43,075 nt of DNA from CAZIVE01 sp964542435. Its GTDB lineage: Bacteria > Bacteroidota > Bacteroidia > Bacteroidales > Tannerellaceae. The stretch lies in assembly GCA_964542435.1 (NCBI GenBank), contig CAZIVE010000011.1, positions 1-43,075 of the forward strand, in the 5' to 3' direction. A program made the position numbers and the translations under genes. The notes below the pieces were generated by a model. The model worked only from the letters and a program-made list of their open reading frames with translations. It was not told where the DNA came from and searched no databases. Positions 35,019 through 43,075 of the stretch are shown here, piece by piece. Position 1 is the first letter of the stretch; each line of letters begins with the position of its first letter.

Positions 35019-35797
35019 CTTACGCCCTCCACTTTACCTTTACCAATTACTTTTTCATCCAGTCTCGGTGTGCCTCTGTAAAGTACTTTGCCGCTTCCAA
35101 GAATACGTGCTTTGAGCAGTGATGAGGCATTGACTCTTGCCACTCCGCTGCCAAGGATTCTGCAGCTGATGTCGGGAGAGGAAAGTTCCAGAGCATAGAG
35201 ATCACCGCTGCCGGCAATCTCGCACGTGGCAGATGTCGCTTTTCCTCTTTTGATGGTGATCGTTCCCGAACCGATGTTGCAGTCCAGACTTTCCACGTCA
35301 ATGTCATTGGCAATGATGTTGGAACCGTCGGAAGAATCCAGATTCAATTCGCCGAGTTTCACAGGTTGTGACAATTGCACAAGGGCATTGCCCGATGAAT
35401 AGATATCCAGTTCGTCGCCGGTCAATGCTGTGTTGACGATGAAACTGCCACTCCCTCCGACTTCTGCTTTGCTGAGCCATTTGGAATTGGCGCGGACGAT
35501 GAATTTTGTGAAGTGCTTGACCTTTGCTCCTTTGAACGAAATCGTGAGAGAACGGTTCTGCACATCTATCGAGACATACTGATGGAGATTCTGATCTACG
35601 GTGACTTCTACGGAAGAGGGTTCGACATTCTGCGAATAGATCAGGTCGGCACCTCCTTCGATCTTAATGGAATTGAAATCAGCAATCGTGATGGTCTTAG
35701 TCGTCAGCTTTCCGTTGCCCTGCACTTTGTTGGAGGCAAAAGCAACCGTGCAGACGCTGAAGGCCAGCAACGTAAGCAGCAGTTTGATTGATTTCAT
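35015..35797 (-). CDS. DUF2807 (head GIN domain) secreted protein
   Basis: 260 residues with a signal peptide (LLLTLLAFSVCTVAFASNK), not a lipobox. It shares the DUF2807 layout with its neighbour: 'ITIADFNSIKIEGGADLIYSQ', 'KAEVGGSGSFIVNTAL', 'LDCNIGSGTITIKRG', 'CEIAGSGDLYALEL', 'CRILGSGVARVNAS'. The two genes are probably an old tandem duplication that now makes one soluble and one lipid-anchored form. Confidence 0.9.
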   Translation of the reverse strand: MKSIKLLLTLLAFSVCTVAFASNKVQGNGKLTTKTITIADFNSIKIEGGADLIYSQNVEPSSVEVTVDQNLHQYVSIDVQNRSLTISFKGAKVKHFTKFIVRANSKWLSKAEVGGSGSFIVNTALTGDELDIYSSGNALVQLSQPVKLGELNLDSSDGSNIIANDIDVESLDCNIGSGTITIKRGKATSATCEIAGSGDLYALELSSPDISCRILGSGVARVNASSLLKARILGSGKVLYRGTPRLDEKVIGKGKVEGVR

Positions 35798-35833
35798 GTA
35801 TCCAGTATTTATGTAATGACAAGTTGTTTGTCA

Positions 35834-35864
35834 CAAAAGTAGTAAATAAATGAAATCTGACAAA
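35834..35864 (-). promoter_or_regulatory. Promoter of the DUF2807 pair
   Basis: On the minus strand TTTG (35864-35861), a 19-base spacer and TACTTTTG (35841-35834), a strong Bacteroidota promoter. TGACAAACAAC follows directly, as it does closely downstream of the nadA promoter. Confidence 0.85.
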
Positions 35865-35903
35865 TTTTTGTTCCTTTTGACTTCATTTTAAGATCGATAA
35901 TCT

Positions 35904-35945
35904 TAAAAAAACTCTGCCGTGTGATATCACATCATGGCGGCAGAG
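35904..35945 (-). terminator. Terminator of the RND efflux operon
   Basis: CTCTGCCG (35912-35919) pairs with CGGCAGAG (35938-35945); on the minus strand a run of seven T follows. The loop holds a second perfect palindrome, TGTGATATCACA (35920-35931). Confidence 0.88.
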
Positions 35946-35972
35946 CAACATTCATGTAATTATGAGTCCAAT

Positions 35973-37343
35973 CTAATCCGTGCCGCCACCTAAGGCGTGA
36001 TAGAGAGAAATGATTCCTTCTATTTCGTCAAATTTATCACTGACTGCCGTGAGTTGCACGTTTAGCAACGTTTGCTCGGCGTTAAGAACATCGAGATAGT
36101 TTGTTGTGCCGTTTTCCATAAGTAATTTGTTGTTCTGAACGGCAGCGGCAAGTTTATCCATTTCTAAATAGTCTTTGTTTTCTTTTCTTAAAGCATTCTG
36201 CCACTGCCTCAATGCATCGTTTACTTCGGCTCCTGCATCCAAGATTGCCTGCTTGTAACTGAGCATGGCTTCCTGGTGCTGCAGTTGGGCCCGTTGAAGA
36301 TTCGCTTCGTTCATCCCCTTGCTGAAAATCGGTTGTGTCAATGAGCCTAATGCTGTTAGCAGCAGTTTCCCGGGATTTACGATGGCAGCGCCGCTGCTAT
36401 TGGTCCAACCGGCCGTTCCGCTCAGTGTAATAGAAGGATAGAAAGCGGAACGAGCCTGGTTGACACCATAGTATTTCTCCTTCAGCGTATATTCAGCCTG
36501 ACGAATGTCCGGCCGTTTGCTGATCATGGAGAGAGGAACGCCGGTAGAAAGCGCGATCGGAAATGATTGGCTATCCAACGTCCCGCGTTCTACAGATTGG
36601 GGAACGCGGCCGATCAAAGTTGCCAGTGAATTTTCCTGTTCGTTTATCTGCTGTTTCAGTTTAAGAGCTGTGTGCTCTGCACTCAAGCAGTTGGCTTCAG
36701 CTTGATTAATGCTCGCTTCTGTAGCTCTTCCAGCTTCTTTCATTGCCAGTTCTGCCTTCAGGTTCTCCTGCCATGCGGTGATTGTGTTTTCGGTCACTTC
36801 CAGTTGCCTGTCAAGCATCAGCAGGGAATAGTAACTGTCGGCTATTGTTGCGATAAGCTTCGTCTGCACGGCTTGTGCATAAGCCTGCGATTGTTGAAAA
36901 GAGGCTTTCTTTTGCTCCATATTGTTGCGAAGTGAACCAAACGCATCTATTTCCCAATTTGCCGACGCTCTAAGCGAATAGGTCTTCGTAGGCTTGGCGC
37001 CGTCAAAACTGCTAAGTTGACCTTCAGGAGTCAGAGACAACGAAGGAAGGAAAGCGGCATGAGATTGCCGTAGGGTAGCTTCCGCCTCTTCGGTCATCAA
37101 CTGAGCTTTCTTTAAGTCAGAATTGTTCTTGAGTCCTTCCTCGATAAGGTTTGTTAGGGAAGGATCCGTAAACAGTTGTTTCCATGAAAGAGTCGCTATG
37201 GAAATTGTATCCTCTTCTTGAATGGAATCTCTGAATAGTCCGTCCACAGGAATATTTTCCGGGCTTTTATAGCTTGTATATATTCCACAGCTGCCGAGTG
37301 ATATCAACGCCGACAGCCCTATCAATCCTATAATCTTTTTCAT
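35973..37343 (-). CDS. TolC/OprM-type outer-membrane efflux lipoprotein
   Basis: 456 residues from ATG 37343; this start gives a lipoprotein signal (LIGLSALISLGSC). The protein has two outer-membrane efflux repeats rich in long helices (LTNLIEEGLKNNSDLKKAQLMTEEAEATLRQSHAAFLPSLSL; SMISKRPDIRQAEYTLKEKYYGVNQARSAFYPSITLSG), the normal NodT-type form. It forms the exit duct of the RND pump encoded just upstream; its start codon lies two bases after the stop of that gene. Confidence 0.95.
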   Translation of the reverse strand: MKKIIGLIGLSALISLGSCGIYTSYKSPENIPVDGLFRDSIQEEDTISIATLSWKQLFTDPSLTNLIEEGLKNNSDLKKAQLMTEEAEATLRQSHAAFLPSLSLTPEGQLSSFDGAKPTKTYSLRASANWEIDAFGSLRNNMEQKKASFQQSQAYAQAVQTKLIATIADSYYSLLMLDRQLEVTENTITAWQENLKAELAMKEAGRATEASINQAEANCLSAEHTALKLKQQINEQENSLATLIGRVPQSVERGTLDSQSFPIALSTGVPLSMISKRPDIRQAEYTLKEKYYGVNQARSAFYPSITLSGTAGWTNSSGAAIVNPGKLLLTALGSLTQPIFSKGMNEANLQRAQLQHQEAMLSYKQAILDAGAEVNDALRQWQNALRKENKDYLEMDKLAAAVQNNKLLMENGTTNYLDVLNAEQTLLNVQLTAVSDKFDEIEGIISLYHALGGGTD

Positions 37344-37345
37344 GA

Positions 37346-40300
37346 TCAGCATTCTTTTAATTCATTTCTTTTAGGCATCACACGTTCCTCGATATTCTGG
37401 AACACGATAAACATGACCGGCTCGATGATGAGCAGTGTAACAGTACCCATCAGCATACCACCGACAACTCCGACGCCCAACGAAGTGTTGCCGTTTGCAC
37501 CTGCGCCTGTAGCGAAGACCAAAGGCAGCATTCCAATGATCATACAGAGCGCTGTCATAAGGATTGGGCGAAGCCGGACAGAAGCTGCCGACATAGCGGC
37601 CTGCGCAATACTCATTCCGTGATGCCGTCGTGTCGAAGCATACTCCGTGAGCAAGATGGACGTTTTGGAGAGCAGTCCGATGAGCATGATCAATCCCGTT
37701 TGTAGGTAGATATTGTTTTCCACACCGAACATCTTAGCGAACAGGAAGCTGCCAAGCAGTCCGAATGGAATGGACAGCATAACCACAATGGGAATGAACA
37801 CGCTCTCGTACAAGCAACATAATATGACATAGATAAACATAAGGCAGATGACGAATATAAGAACTGTGGTCGAGCCGGATGAAGCCTCATCACGTGAAAG
37901 TCCGCTGAACTCATAACCGTAGCCTGAAGGAAGCGTCTGCGATGCTACTTCTTTAACGGCCTTAATGGCGTCACCCGAACTGTATCCGCTGGCTGCAGAG
38001 GCACTGACCTGAATGGAACTGAACAGATTGAAGCGCGTCAGGCTCTCTGGTCCATATACTTTCTTCAATGTGACAAACTGGTTCACAGAAGCCATTTTTC
38101 CATCCGATGAGCGCACGTAGAGATTGTTCAGCGACTGTACATCGAGACGGAATTCGGTGCTTGCCTGAATCATGACACGGTAAAGCTTCGAGAAGCGGTT
38201 GATGTTGGATGCGTAGTTACCTCCTATGTAAGAAGACATCACACTCAGAACATCCGACGGCGACACATTCACTCGCTTGCACTTTGCAGCATCCACTTCA
38301 ACAAGATATTGCGGGAATCGCGAATCGAATGAAGTCATGGCACTCTGTATCTCGGGGCGTTTGTTGAGCGCAGCGATAAATTGATTGGTATATTTCTGCA
38401 AATTCTCAACCGTTCCACCCTGACGATCCTGTACATAGATTTCCAATCCGTTGCTCACGCCGTAACCCATCACCATTGGAGGAGCGAAAGCAAATACTTT
38501 GGCATTCTTGATGCCGGCAGTCAGTGCGAATATCTGTCCGATGACTGCATCTTTGCTGTTCTGCTTTCCCTTGCGTTCGTCCCAGTTCTTCAGGCGTACG
38601 ATAAAAGAACCACCTGCCATACTTGCGGAACTGCTCATCATGTTGAATCCTGTGATCTTGGCGTAGAGATAGATCTGCGGAATCTTTTCCAGCTGTTTTT
38701 CCACAGCATCCATCGATTTCTGCGTCTCGGCTAGCGTACTTCCAGGAGAAGTGGTCACGGTAACGAATACGGTTCCTGTGTCTTCATCCGGAATCAGTCC
38801 GGTTTTCGTTGTTTTAAGTAAGACAAATAAAGCGACCGCAGCAACTGCAATCGATGTCCCGACAACCCATTTGTGTCTGAAGAAGAATGTAAGTGAATGT
38901 TTGTATTTATCACTCAGTTTATGGAAAGAGGCGTCAAATGCAATATGGAAACGCGACGAGAAACTCAGTTTCTCACCATCTTCTGCTTTCTTGTGGGGCG
39001 TCATGAATAGAGCGCATAAAGCCGGACTCAATGTCAGGGCATTGATAGCCGATATGGCAACAGCGATAGCCATCGTTACGCCAAATTGTGTATAGAAAGT
39101 TCCGGAGGTGCCGCCCATGAAACAGACGGGAACGAATACGGCCATGAAAACAAGACTGGTGGTTATGATGGCCGAAGTGATTCCGCCCATGGCATCAACC
39201 GTGGCCTTATAACGCGACTTATATCCTTCGTCGAATCGAGCCTGAACCGCTTCGACCACCACTATCGCATCATCCACCACAGTTCCTATGACGAGGACCA
39301 GCGCAAATAGCGTGAGCAGATTGATGCTGAACCCCGCGAGGTAGATGAAGGCGAACGTTCCTATCAGCGAGACGATGATAGAAATCGACGGAATGATGGT
39401 GGAACGAACGCTTTGAAGGAATATATACACTACAATAATCACAAGCAATATAGCCTCGACCAACGTTTCTATCACTTTCGAGATAGAGGCGTCGAGGAAA
39501 TCCTTTGTACTCATCAGATCTTTCAGTACAACGCCTTTTGGCAATTGGCTATTGATTTCCGTTGTCAGCTTGTCAATGTTCTTGATGATTTCGTTTGCAT
39601 TCGATCCGGCAGTCTGCATCACCATACAGATAGCACCCGGATGACCTTTGACCTCAGAATTGTTGTCGTATGAAACAGACCCAAGTTCAATTCGTGCCAC
39701 GTCTTTCAGCCGTAGGACTTCGCCGTTAGCTAATGACTTGACAACAAGATTGCCATACTCTTCACTTGTCTCATAACGTCCGCGGTATTTCAGTGTATAT
39801 TGGAACGTATTTTCCGATTGAGCTCCTAAGTTACCGACCGGAGATTCTATGTTTTCTTCGCCCAGTACGTTCGAGATATCAGAAGGGACCAGTCCGTATT
39901 GTGCCATCTTTAATGGATTGAGCCATATTCGCATGGCATAATCACCGCCGACGATGTTTACCTCTCCGACTCCGGTGATTCGTTGAATACGCGGCATGAT
40001 GTTAATCTTGAAATAGTTGTTGAGGAAGTCTTTGTCGTAGCTATTATCAGGACTGTAGAGACACATGATCTTCAGCTGACTCGCCTGTCTCTTTTCTGTA
40101 GTCACGCCGATTTTGGTGACCTCGGCTGGCAGTTGTCCCGTGACTTTGGTCACGCGATTCTGCACGTTAATGGCGGCCATATCCGCATTTGTCCCTTGTT
40201 TGAAATAGATAGCAATCGAAGCAGATCCTGTGTTCGACACAGTGGATGTCATGTAGATCATGTTTTCCACTCCGTTGATTGATTCTTCTAGCGGTACGAC

Positions 40301-40486
40301 GACACTCTTCTGCAAGGTCTCGGCACTTGCTCCTGTATAAGTGGCAGAGACCATCACTGTCGGCGGTGCAATGTCCGGATATTGTTCCATTGGCAGATGG
40401 GTAAGTCCGATGATTCCGATCATCAGGAACAGAACAGAGATACTAATGGAAAGAATAGGACGGTCAATGAATAATTTGGTTGTCAT
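37346..40486 (-). CDS. RND multidrug efflux transporter (HAE1/AcrB type)
   Basis: 1046 residues, standard AcrB size, with twelve membrane segments and two large periplasmic loops. The proton-relay aspartate pair is in GTVVDDAIVVVEAVQ and the matching lysine is in GLLSKTSILLTEYA. 'MTTKLFIDRPILSISISVLFLMIGIIGLTHLPMEQYPDIAPP' is the classical start. Substrates cannot be read from sequence. It is the middle gene of an adaptor-pump-duct operon with gaps of 15 and 2 bases. Confidence 0.97.
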   Translation of the reverse strand: MTTKLFIDRPILSISISVLFLMIGIIGLTHLPMEQYPDIAPPTVMVSATYTGASAETLQKSVVVPLEESINGVENMIYMTSTVSNTGSASIAIYFKQGTNADMAAINVQNRVTKVTGQLPAEVTKIGVTTEKRQASQLKIMCLYSPDNSYDKDFLNNYFKINIMPRIQRITGVGEVNIVGGDYAMRIWLNPLKMAQYGLVPSDISNVLGEENIESPVGNLGAQSENTFQYTLKYRGRYETSEEYGNLVVKSLANGEVLRLKDVARIELGSVSYDNNSEVKGHPGAICMVMQTAGSNANEIIKNIDKLTTEINSQLPKGVVLKDLMSTKDFLDASISKVIETLVEAILLVIIVVYIFLQSVRSTIIPSISIIVSLIGTFAFIYLAGFSINLLTLFALVLVIGTVVDDAIVVVEAVQARFDEGYKSRYKATVDAMGGITSAIITTSLVFMAVFVPVCFMGGTSGTFYTQFGVTMAIAVAISAINALTLSPALCALFMTPHKKAEDGEKLSFSSRFHIAFDASFHKLSDKYKHSLTFFFRHKWVVGTSIAVAAVALFVLLKTTKTGLIPDEDTGTVFVTVTTSPGSTLAETQKSMDAVEKQLEKIPQIYLYAKITGFNMMSSSASMAGGSFIVRLKNWDERKGKQNSKDAVIGQIFALTAGIKNAKVFAFAPPMVMGYGVSNGLEIYVQDRQGGTVENLQKYTNQFIAALNKRPEIQSAMTSFDSRFPQYLVEVDAAKCKRVNVSPSDVLSVMSSYIGGNYASNINRFSKLYRVMIQASTEFRLDVQSLNNLYVRSSDGKMASVNQFVTLKKVYGPESLTRFNLFSSIQVSASAASGYSSGDAIKAVKEVASQTLPSGYGYEFSGLSRDEASSGSTTVLIFVICLMFIYVILCCLYESVFIPIVVMLSIPFGLLGSFLFAKMFGVENNIYLQTGLIMLIGLLSKTSILLTEYASTRRHHGMSIAQAAMSAASVRLRPILMTALCMIIGMLPLVFATGAGANGNTSLGVGVVGGMLMGTVTLLIIEPVMFIVFQNIEERVMPKRNELKEC

Positions 40487-40501
40487 AATCCGTTCCTCCT
40501 T

Positions 40502-41599
40502 TTATTTCGTCTGTTTTGCTTTTATCGCAACGCCGTCTTGCAGCAAACCAGCGCCATCCGAGATGATGACATCACCCACTTTCAGTCCGCTTTCTACAAT
40601 ATATTCATTCCCGTCATTGATGGGAAATACTGCAATCTTTGTCGATTGTGTTTTCCCGTTCACCACCTTATACACAAAGACTTTGTCCTGCAGTTCGTAT
40701 GTGGCTGTCTGAGGAATCACGATGCAGTTGTGTTTGGTAATAGGAAGAATGATGTTGCCTGTATTTCCGCTGCGGAGCAGATGCTCTGGATTGGGGAAAG
40801 AGGCCCTGACGCTTACAGCTCCTGTGCTTTTGTCAACGATTCCGCTAATGGCATCGATCCGTCCCTCTTTGTCATATTTGCTACCGTCGCTTAGTGTCAG
40901 TTGTACGGATGGCAGTTTGGATGTTTGCGACATGTCTCCATATTGTCGAGACATTTCTAATATCTGGTTTTCCGTTAGTGAAAAATAGACGTGCATCGTG
41001 CGGTCGTCGGAAACGGAGACAAGTGGCGTCGTCATGTTGGCACTTACCAAAGCGCCCACACGGTACGAAATCATGCCCGCCACTCCGTTCACGGGACTTT
41101 TTACCTCTGTGTAGGATAAATCGTTCTGTGCCTTTTCCAATTCGGCACGAGCTTGTGAGAGGGTTGCGTTTTGAGAGCGCAAAGAGATCTTCGACTGTTC
41201 CAGGTCAAATTCGGAAATGACCTTCTGGCTCTGCAGTTTCTTGTTGCTGTTCAATGTTAGTTGTGCATTAGCTACGCCTGAGGCTGCACTTTCCACATTG
41301 GCTTTTGCTTTGTCGAGAGCGGCACGATAAGGAACCTGATCAATGATGAACAATGTCTGTCCCTGTTTAACAACAGCACCTTCATTGATGCAGATCTTCG
41401 TGATCTTTCCGGATACCTGTGGATAAATGTCCACGTCTTGCGACCCTTGAATCGTTGCGGAATAATTGGTCTGCAAAGTCTTGTCGGCTTGGTTCACAGT
41501 AATCACAGGATAGCTGTTGTCTGTAGGCATCATGTTCATTTTCTTACAACTCGTCAAAAGGATGACGGCACATGTCAAAATCAAATACTTTTGTCTCAT
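40502..41599 (-). CDS. RND efflux periplasmic adaptor lipoprotein (AcrA/MexA type)
   Basis: 365 residues from ATG 41599, chosen because it places the lipobox (ILLTSC) at the N terminus. The lipoyl-like halves ('DIYPQVSGKITKICINEGAVVKQGQTLFIID' and 'YTEVKSPVNGVAGMISYRVGALVSA') flank an alpha-hairpin. A beta-barrel and membrane-proximal domain follow. It joins the pump to the TolC-like duct in the periplasm. First gene of the operon, divergent from the AraC regulator. Confidence 0.95.
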   Translation of the reverse strand: MRQKYLILTCAVILLTSCKKMNMMPTDNSYPVITVNQADKTLQTNYSATIQGSQDVDIYPQVSGKITKICINEGAVVKQGQTLFIIDQVPYRAALDKAKANVESAASGVANAQLTLNSNKKLQSQKVISEFDLEQSKISLRSQNATLSQARAELEKAQNDLSYTEVKSPVNGVAGMISYRVGALVSANMTTPLVSVSDDRTMHVYFSLTENQILEMSRQYGDMSQTSKLPSVQLTLSDGSKYDKEGRIDAISGIVDKSTGAVSVRASFPNPEHLLRSGNTGNIILPITKHNCIVIPQTATYELQDKVFVYKVVNGKTQSTKIAVFPINDGNEYIVESGLKVGDVIISDGAGLLQDGVAIKAKQTK

Positions 41600-41629
41600 A
41601 ACCTTTACATAAAATCTATTAAGTAGCCG

Positions 41630-41637
41630 CAAAGGTC
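41630..41637 (-). promoter_or_regulatory. Weak -7 element of the efflux operon
   Basis: GACCTTTG on the minus strand, one change from TAnnTTTG (TA replaced by GA). Such a weak core fits a promoter that needs an activator. Confidence 0.35.
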
Positions 41638-41678
41638 ATCCTTCAATGGAATAATTGAATGCGGAGAAAATGCTTCGA

Positions 41679-41757
41679 TTTGTCAAATCCGAAACAAAAC
41701 GATTAAATTTTCCTTAGGTTTGTCAGATTTTTATTTCCGTTTGTCAAATCCGAAACA
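41679..41757. promoter_or_regulatory. Phased operator-like repeats between the efflux operon and the AraC gene
   Basis: TTTGTCAAATCCGAAACA occurs twice without change (41679-41696 and 41740-41757). A partial copy, TTTGTCAGATTT, lies at 41719-41730. The starts are 40 and 21 bases apart, close to four and two helical turns. They lie upstream of the weak efflux promoter and of the AraC gene promoter, as expected for binding sites of that regulator. Confidence 0.65.
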
Positions 41758-41826
41758 GAGGTGGTTATAAAAGGCAAATTCTCATTTAATGATTGCAAAA
41801 GGATAAAAGTACAGCAGCATAAACAG

Positions 41827-41844
41827 CTATCTTTGCGAAGATAG
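41827..41844 (+). promoter_or_regulatory. -7 element of the AraC gene inside a perfect palindrome
   Basis: TATCTTTG (41828-41835) is an exact -7 element. It sits in CTATCTT-TGCG-AAGATAG, a perfect 7-bp inverted repeat with a 4-base centre, 19 bases before ATG 41863. Confidence 0.7.
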
Positions 41845-41862
41845 AGATAAATAAACAGCATT

Positions 41863-42732
41863 ATGGATCTTGAAGAGTTTGTTAAAGACAAAGCGGACTG
41901 TTACTCTGTAGAGTCTGGATTTGCCGTGTGGGTCGTAAAAAACCGGGAGTTTCTTCGCAATCTTGACATACCTGACGTTCATACCCAAGTGTTCGTTATG
42001 AGAGGTCGAATCGATGTGGTCATTGACGACGCAAGGGTGACGCTGTTGAGTGACACGCTCACGGATGTCCTCCACAGTCGGATGTTTATCAGAGAAGCAT
42101 CAGAAGATATTTCCGTCATCTTTATCTTTTCCACCGAAACCTATATCTCCAATTTCATCAAGAACAAACCGCCGTTCCCCATCGAGTATGTCATGCAGAT
42201 CATGGAACAGCCGGTGTTCCTGCTGACACCTGAACAGTCTGTTACGATGCGCGAGCGCTTTGAACTACTGGTGAGCCTTTTCAAGTTGCAGAATCACTAT
42301 TTTCAGACGGAGATGTTGAAATGCGGGCTTTGGATGGTTTATCTGGAGATGTCTAACATCTTCATGCACCAGATTGACGATGCCGGCTCTTCTTCCGAGA
42401 CAGACCACAAACGTCTGCTGTTCATGAAATATGTAAAATTGTTGCCGCTTCACATCAGGCAGGAACGGAGCATAGGCTTTTATGCTTCGAAGTTGTGTGT
42501 CTCATGCCAATATCTTGAAAGGATTGTAAGGTTGATTTCAGGCCAAACAGCAAATCAATGGATACAGCGGACACTCATCGGCGATGTCAATCATCAATTG
42601 AAAGATACGGATCATTCTGTTCAGCAGATCGCTGATGATTTCAGCTTCCCGGATCAAGCCACTTTTACGAAGTATTACAAACGGTGTACGAAGATGACTC
42701 CCACAGAATACCGCAAGAGAAACATCGTGTGA
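41863..42732 (+). CDS. AraC family transcriptional regulator
   Basis: 289 residues. The N-terminal part (about 1-170) is an effector or dimer domain without a clear family mark; 'DVHTQVFVMRGRIDVVIDDARVTLLSDTLTDVLHS' looks cupin-like. The C-terminal AraC domain (about 190-285) has both helix-turn-helix units: 'SIGFYASKLCVSCQYLERIVRLISGQTANQWIQRTLI' and 'SVQQIADDFSFPDQATFTKYYKRCTKMTPTEYRKR'. It is divergent from the RND operon and separated by a 260-base region with repeated operator-like sequences, so it most likely controls that pump and perhaps itself. Confidence 0.94.
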   Translation: MDLEEFVKDKADCYSVESGFAVWVVKNREFLRNLDIPDVHTQVFVMRGRIDVVIDDARVTLLSDTLTDVLHSRMFIREASEDISVIFIFSTETYISNFIKNKPPFPIEYVMQIMEQPVFLLTPEQSVTMRERFELLVSLFKLQNHYFQTEMLKCGLWMVYLEMSNIFMHQIDDAGSSSETDHKRLLFMKYVKLLPLHIRQERSIGFYASKLCVSCQYLERIVRLISGQTANQWIQRTLIGDVNHQLKDTDHSVQQIADDFSFPDQATFTKYYKRCTKMTPTEYRKRNIV

Positions 42733-42776
42733 GCGTCTTTTCAAGATTCAATTTGGCAACAATAGATTTTCATGCA

Positions 42777-43075
42777 TTTCACCGGGTGAAACGCATTGCG
42801 AGACCTGCGAAGAACCGTTTCACCGGTGCAGGAAGCTTGCCGAGTACTCGCCGAGCGCCTTCACCTGTTGAAAAGTGCTTTCAGAGCACTCGCCAAGGAC
42901 TTTTCACTTTTGCAGGGACCTTCCCGAGGCCTCGCCAAGGTGTTTCACCCGGTGCAGAGCGCTTGGCGAGGTCTCGGGAAGTACATTTCACCCATGCAAG
43001 CAGCCTTCAAGGGGTTCGTCAACTATATTTCATTCATGTATGGAACAATGCTGGCTGTTGGAAAGGCTGCCACAT
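42777..43075. repeat. Degenerate ~42-bp repeats made of two palindromes
   Basis: TTTCAcc-type unit starts are at 42777, 42818, 42859 (CTTC), 42902, 42943, 42986 and 43028, giving steps of 41, 41, 43, 41, 43 and 42. Each unit begins with a TTTCACC..GGTG(A/C)A half-palindrome; the first is complete, TTTCACCGGGTGAAA. About 20 bases later comes a CGAG-NN-CTCG palindrome, clear in CGAGTACTCG, CGAGGCCTCG and CGAGGTCTCG. The array fades toward the window end and may continue past it. No gene is seen in 42733-43075. Confidence 0.8.

Noticed and set aside
35920..35931. CRP-like site TGTGATATCACA
   Set aside because: The spacer between half-sites is 2 instead of 6 bases and the palindrome lies in the loop of a terminator, after the operon.

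Overview
The window looks like chromosomal DNA of an anaerobic member of the Bacteroidales (Bacteroidota). Support: many genes are preceded by the Bacteroidota promoter form TTTG-N19..23-TAnnTTTG; there is a Bacteroidota-type fumarate reductase operon (frdCAB), a C-terminal piece of a type IX secretion (PorZ-like) protein, DUF4294, DUF2807, DUF4254, imelysin and tricorn-type S41 proteins, and rubrerythrin. I cannot name a genus from sequence alone. No rRNA, tRNA, CRISPR array, phage or transposase gene was recognised.

Layout. 1-6369: end of a PorZ-like gene, nadA (minus), a 630-bp gap with a possible dispersed repeat, a SpoU-type RNA methyltransferase, DUF4294, and a two-gene operon of a PorV/PorQ-like barrel plus a helix-hairpin-helix/outer-membrane barrel protein. 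6429-6686: six perfect-length 41-bp tandem repeats, then a radical SAM gene, nagA and an RNase H gene. 9495-17171: a minus-strand operon (porin-like protein, imelysin, di-haem oxidoreductase, CcsBA cytochrome c synthase) diverging from a plus-strand pair (hemerythrin/RIC-like protein and a LuxR-type regulator whose receiver domain has lost its phosphorylation residues). 17261-19638: DUF4254, GT9 heptosyltransferase-like and Kdo-kinase-like genes, a lipopolysaccharide module. 19746-23216: frdCAB. 23309-27199: a small secreted protein and a 1088-residue tricorn-like protease. 27349-27563: five 43-bp tandem repeats. 27705-32130: TrhP/U32 protein, hotdog thioesterase, dprA, nadB. 32203-35797: RhuM with a tiny upstream ORF, rubrerythrin, and two DUF2807 proteins. 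35973-42732: a tripartite RND efflux operon with a divergent AraC-type regulator. 42777-43075: degenerate ~42-bp repeats built from two palindromes.

How the parts work together. The clearest functional story is redox and iron handling: fumarate respiration, rubrerythrin, an imelysin/di-haem/porin metal-uptake-like operon carrying its own cytochrome c maturation protein, and next to it a di-iron stress sensor/repair protein with an orphan regulator. The most unusual features are the three intergenic tandem arrays (41, 42 and 43 bp, each close to four helical turns), the hemerythrin plus pseudo-receiver pair facing the metal operon, and the phased operator-like repeats between the efflux operon and its AraC regulator.
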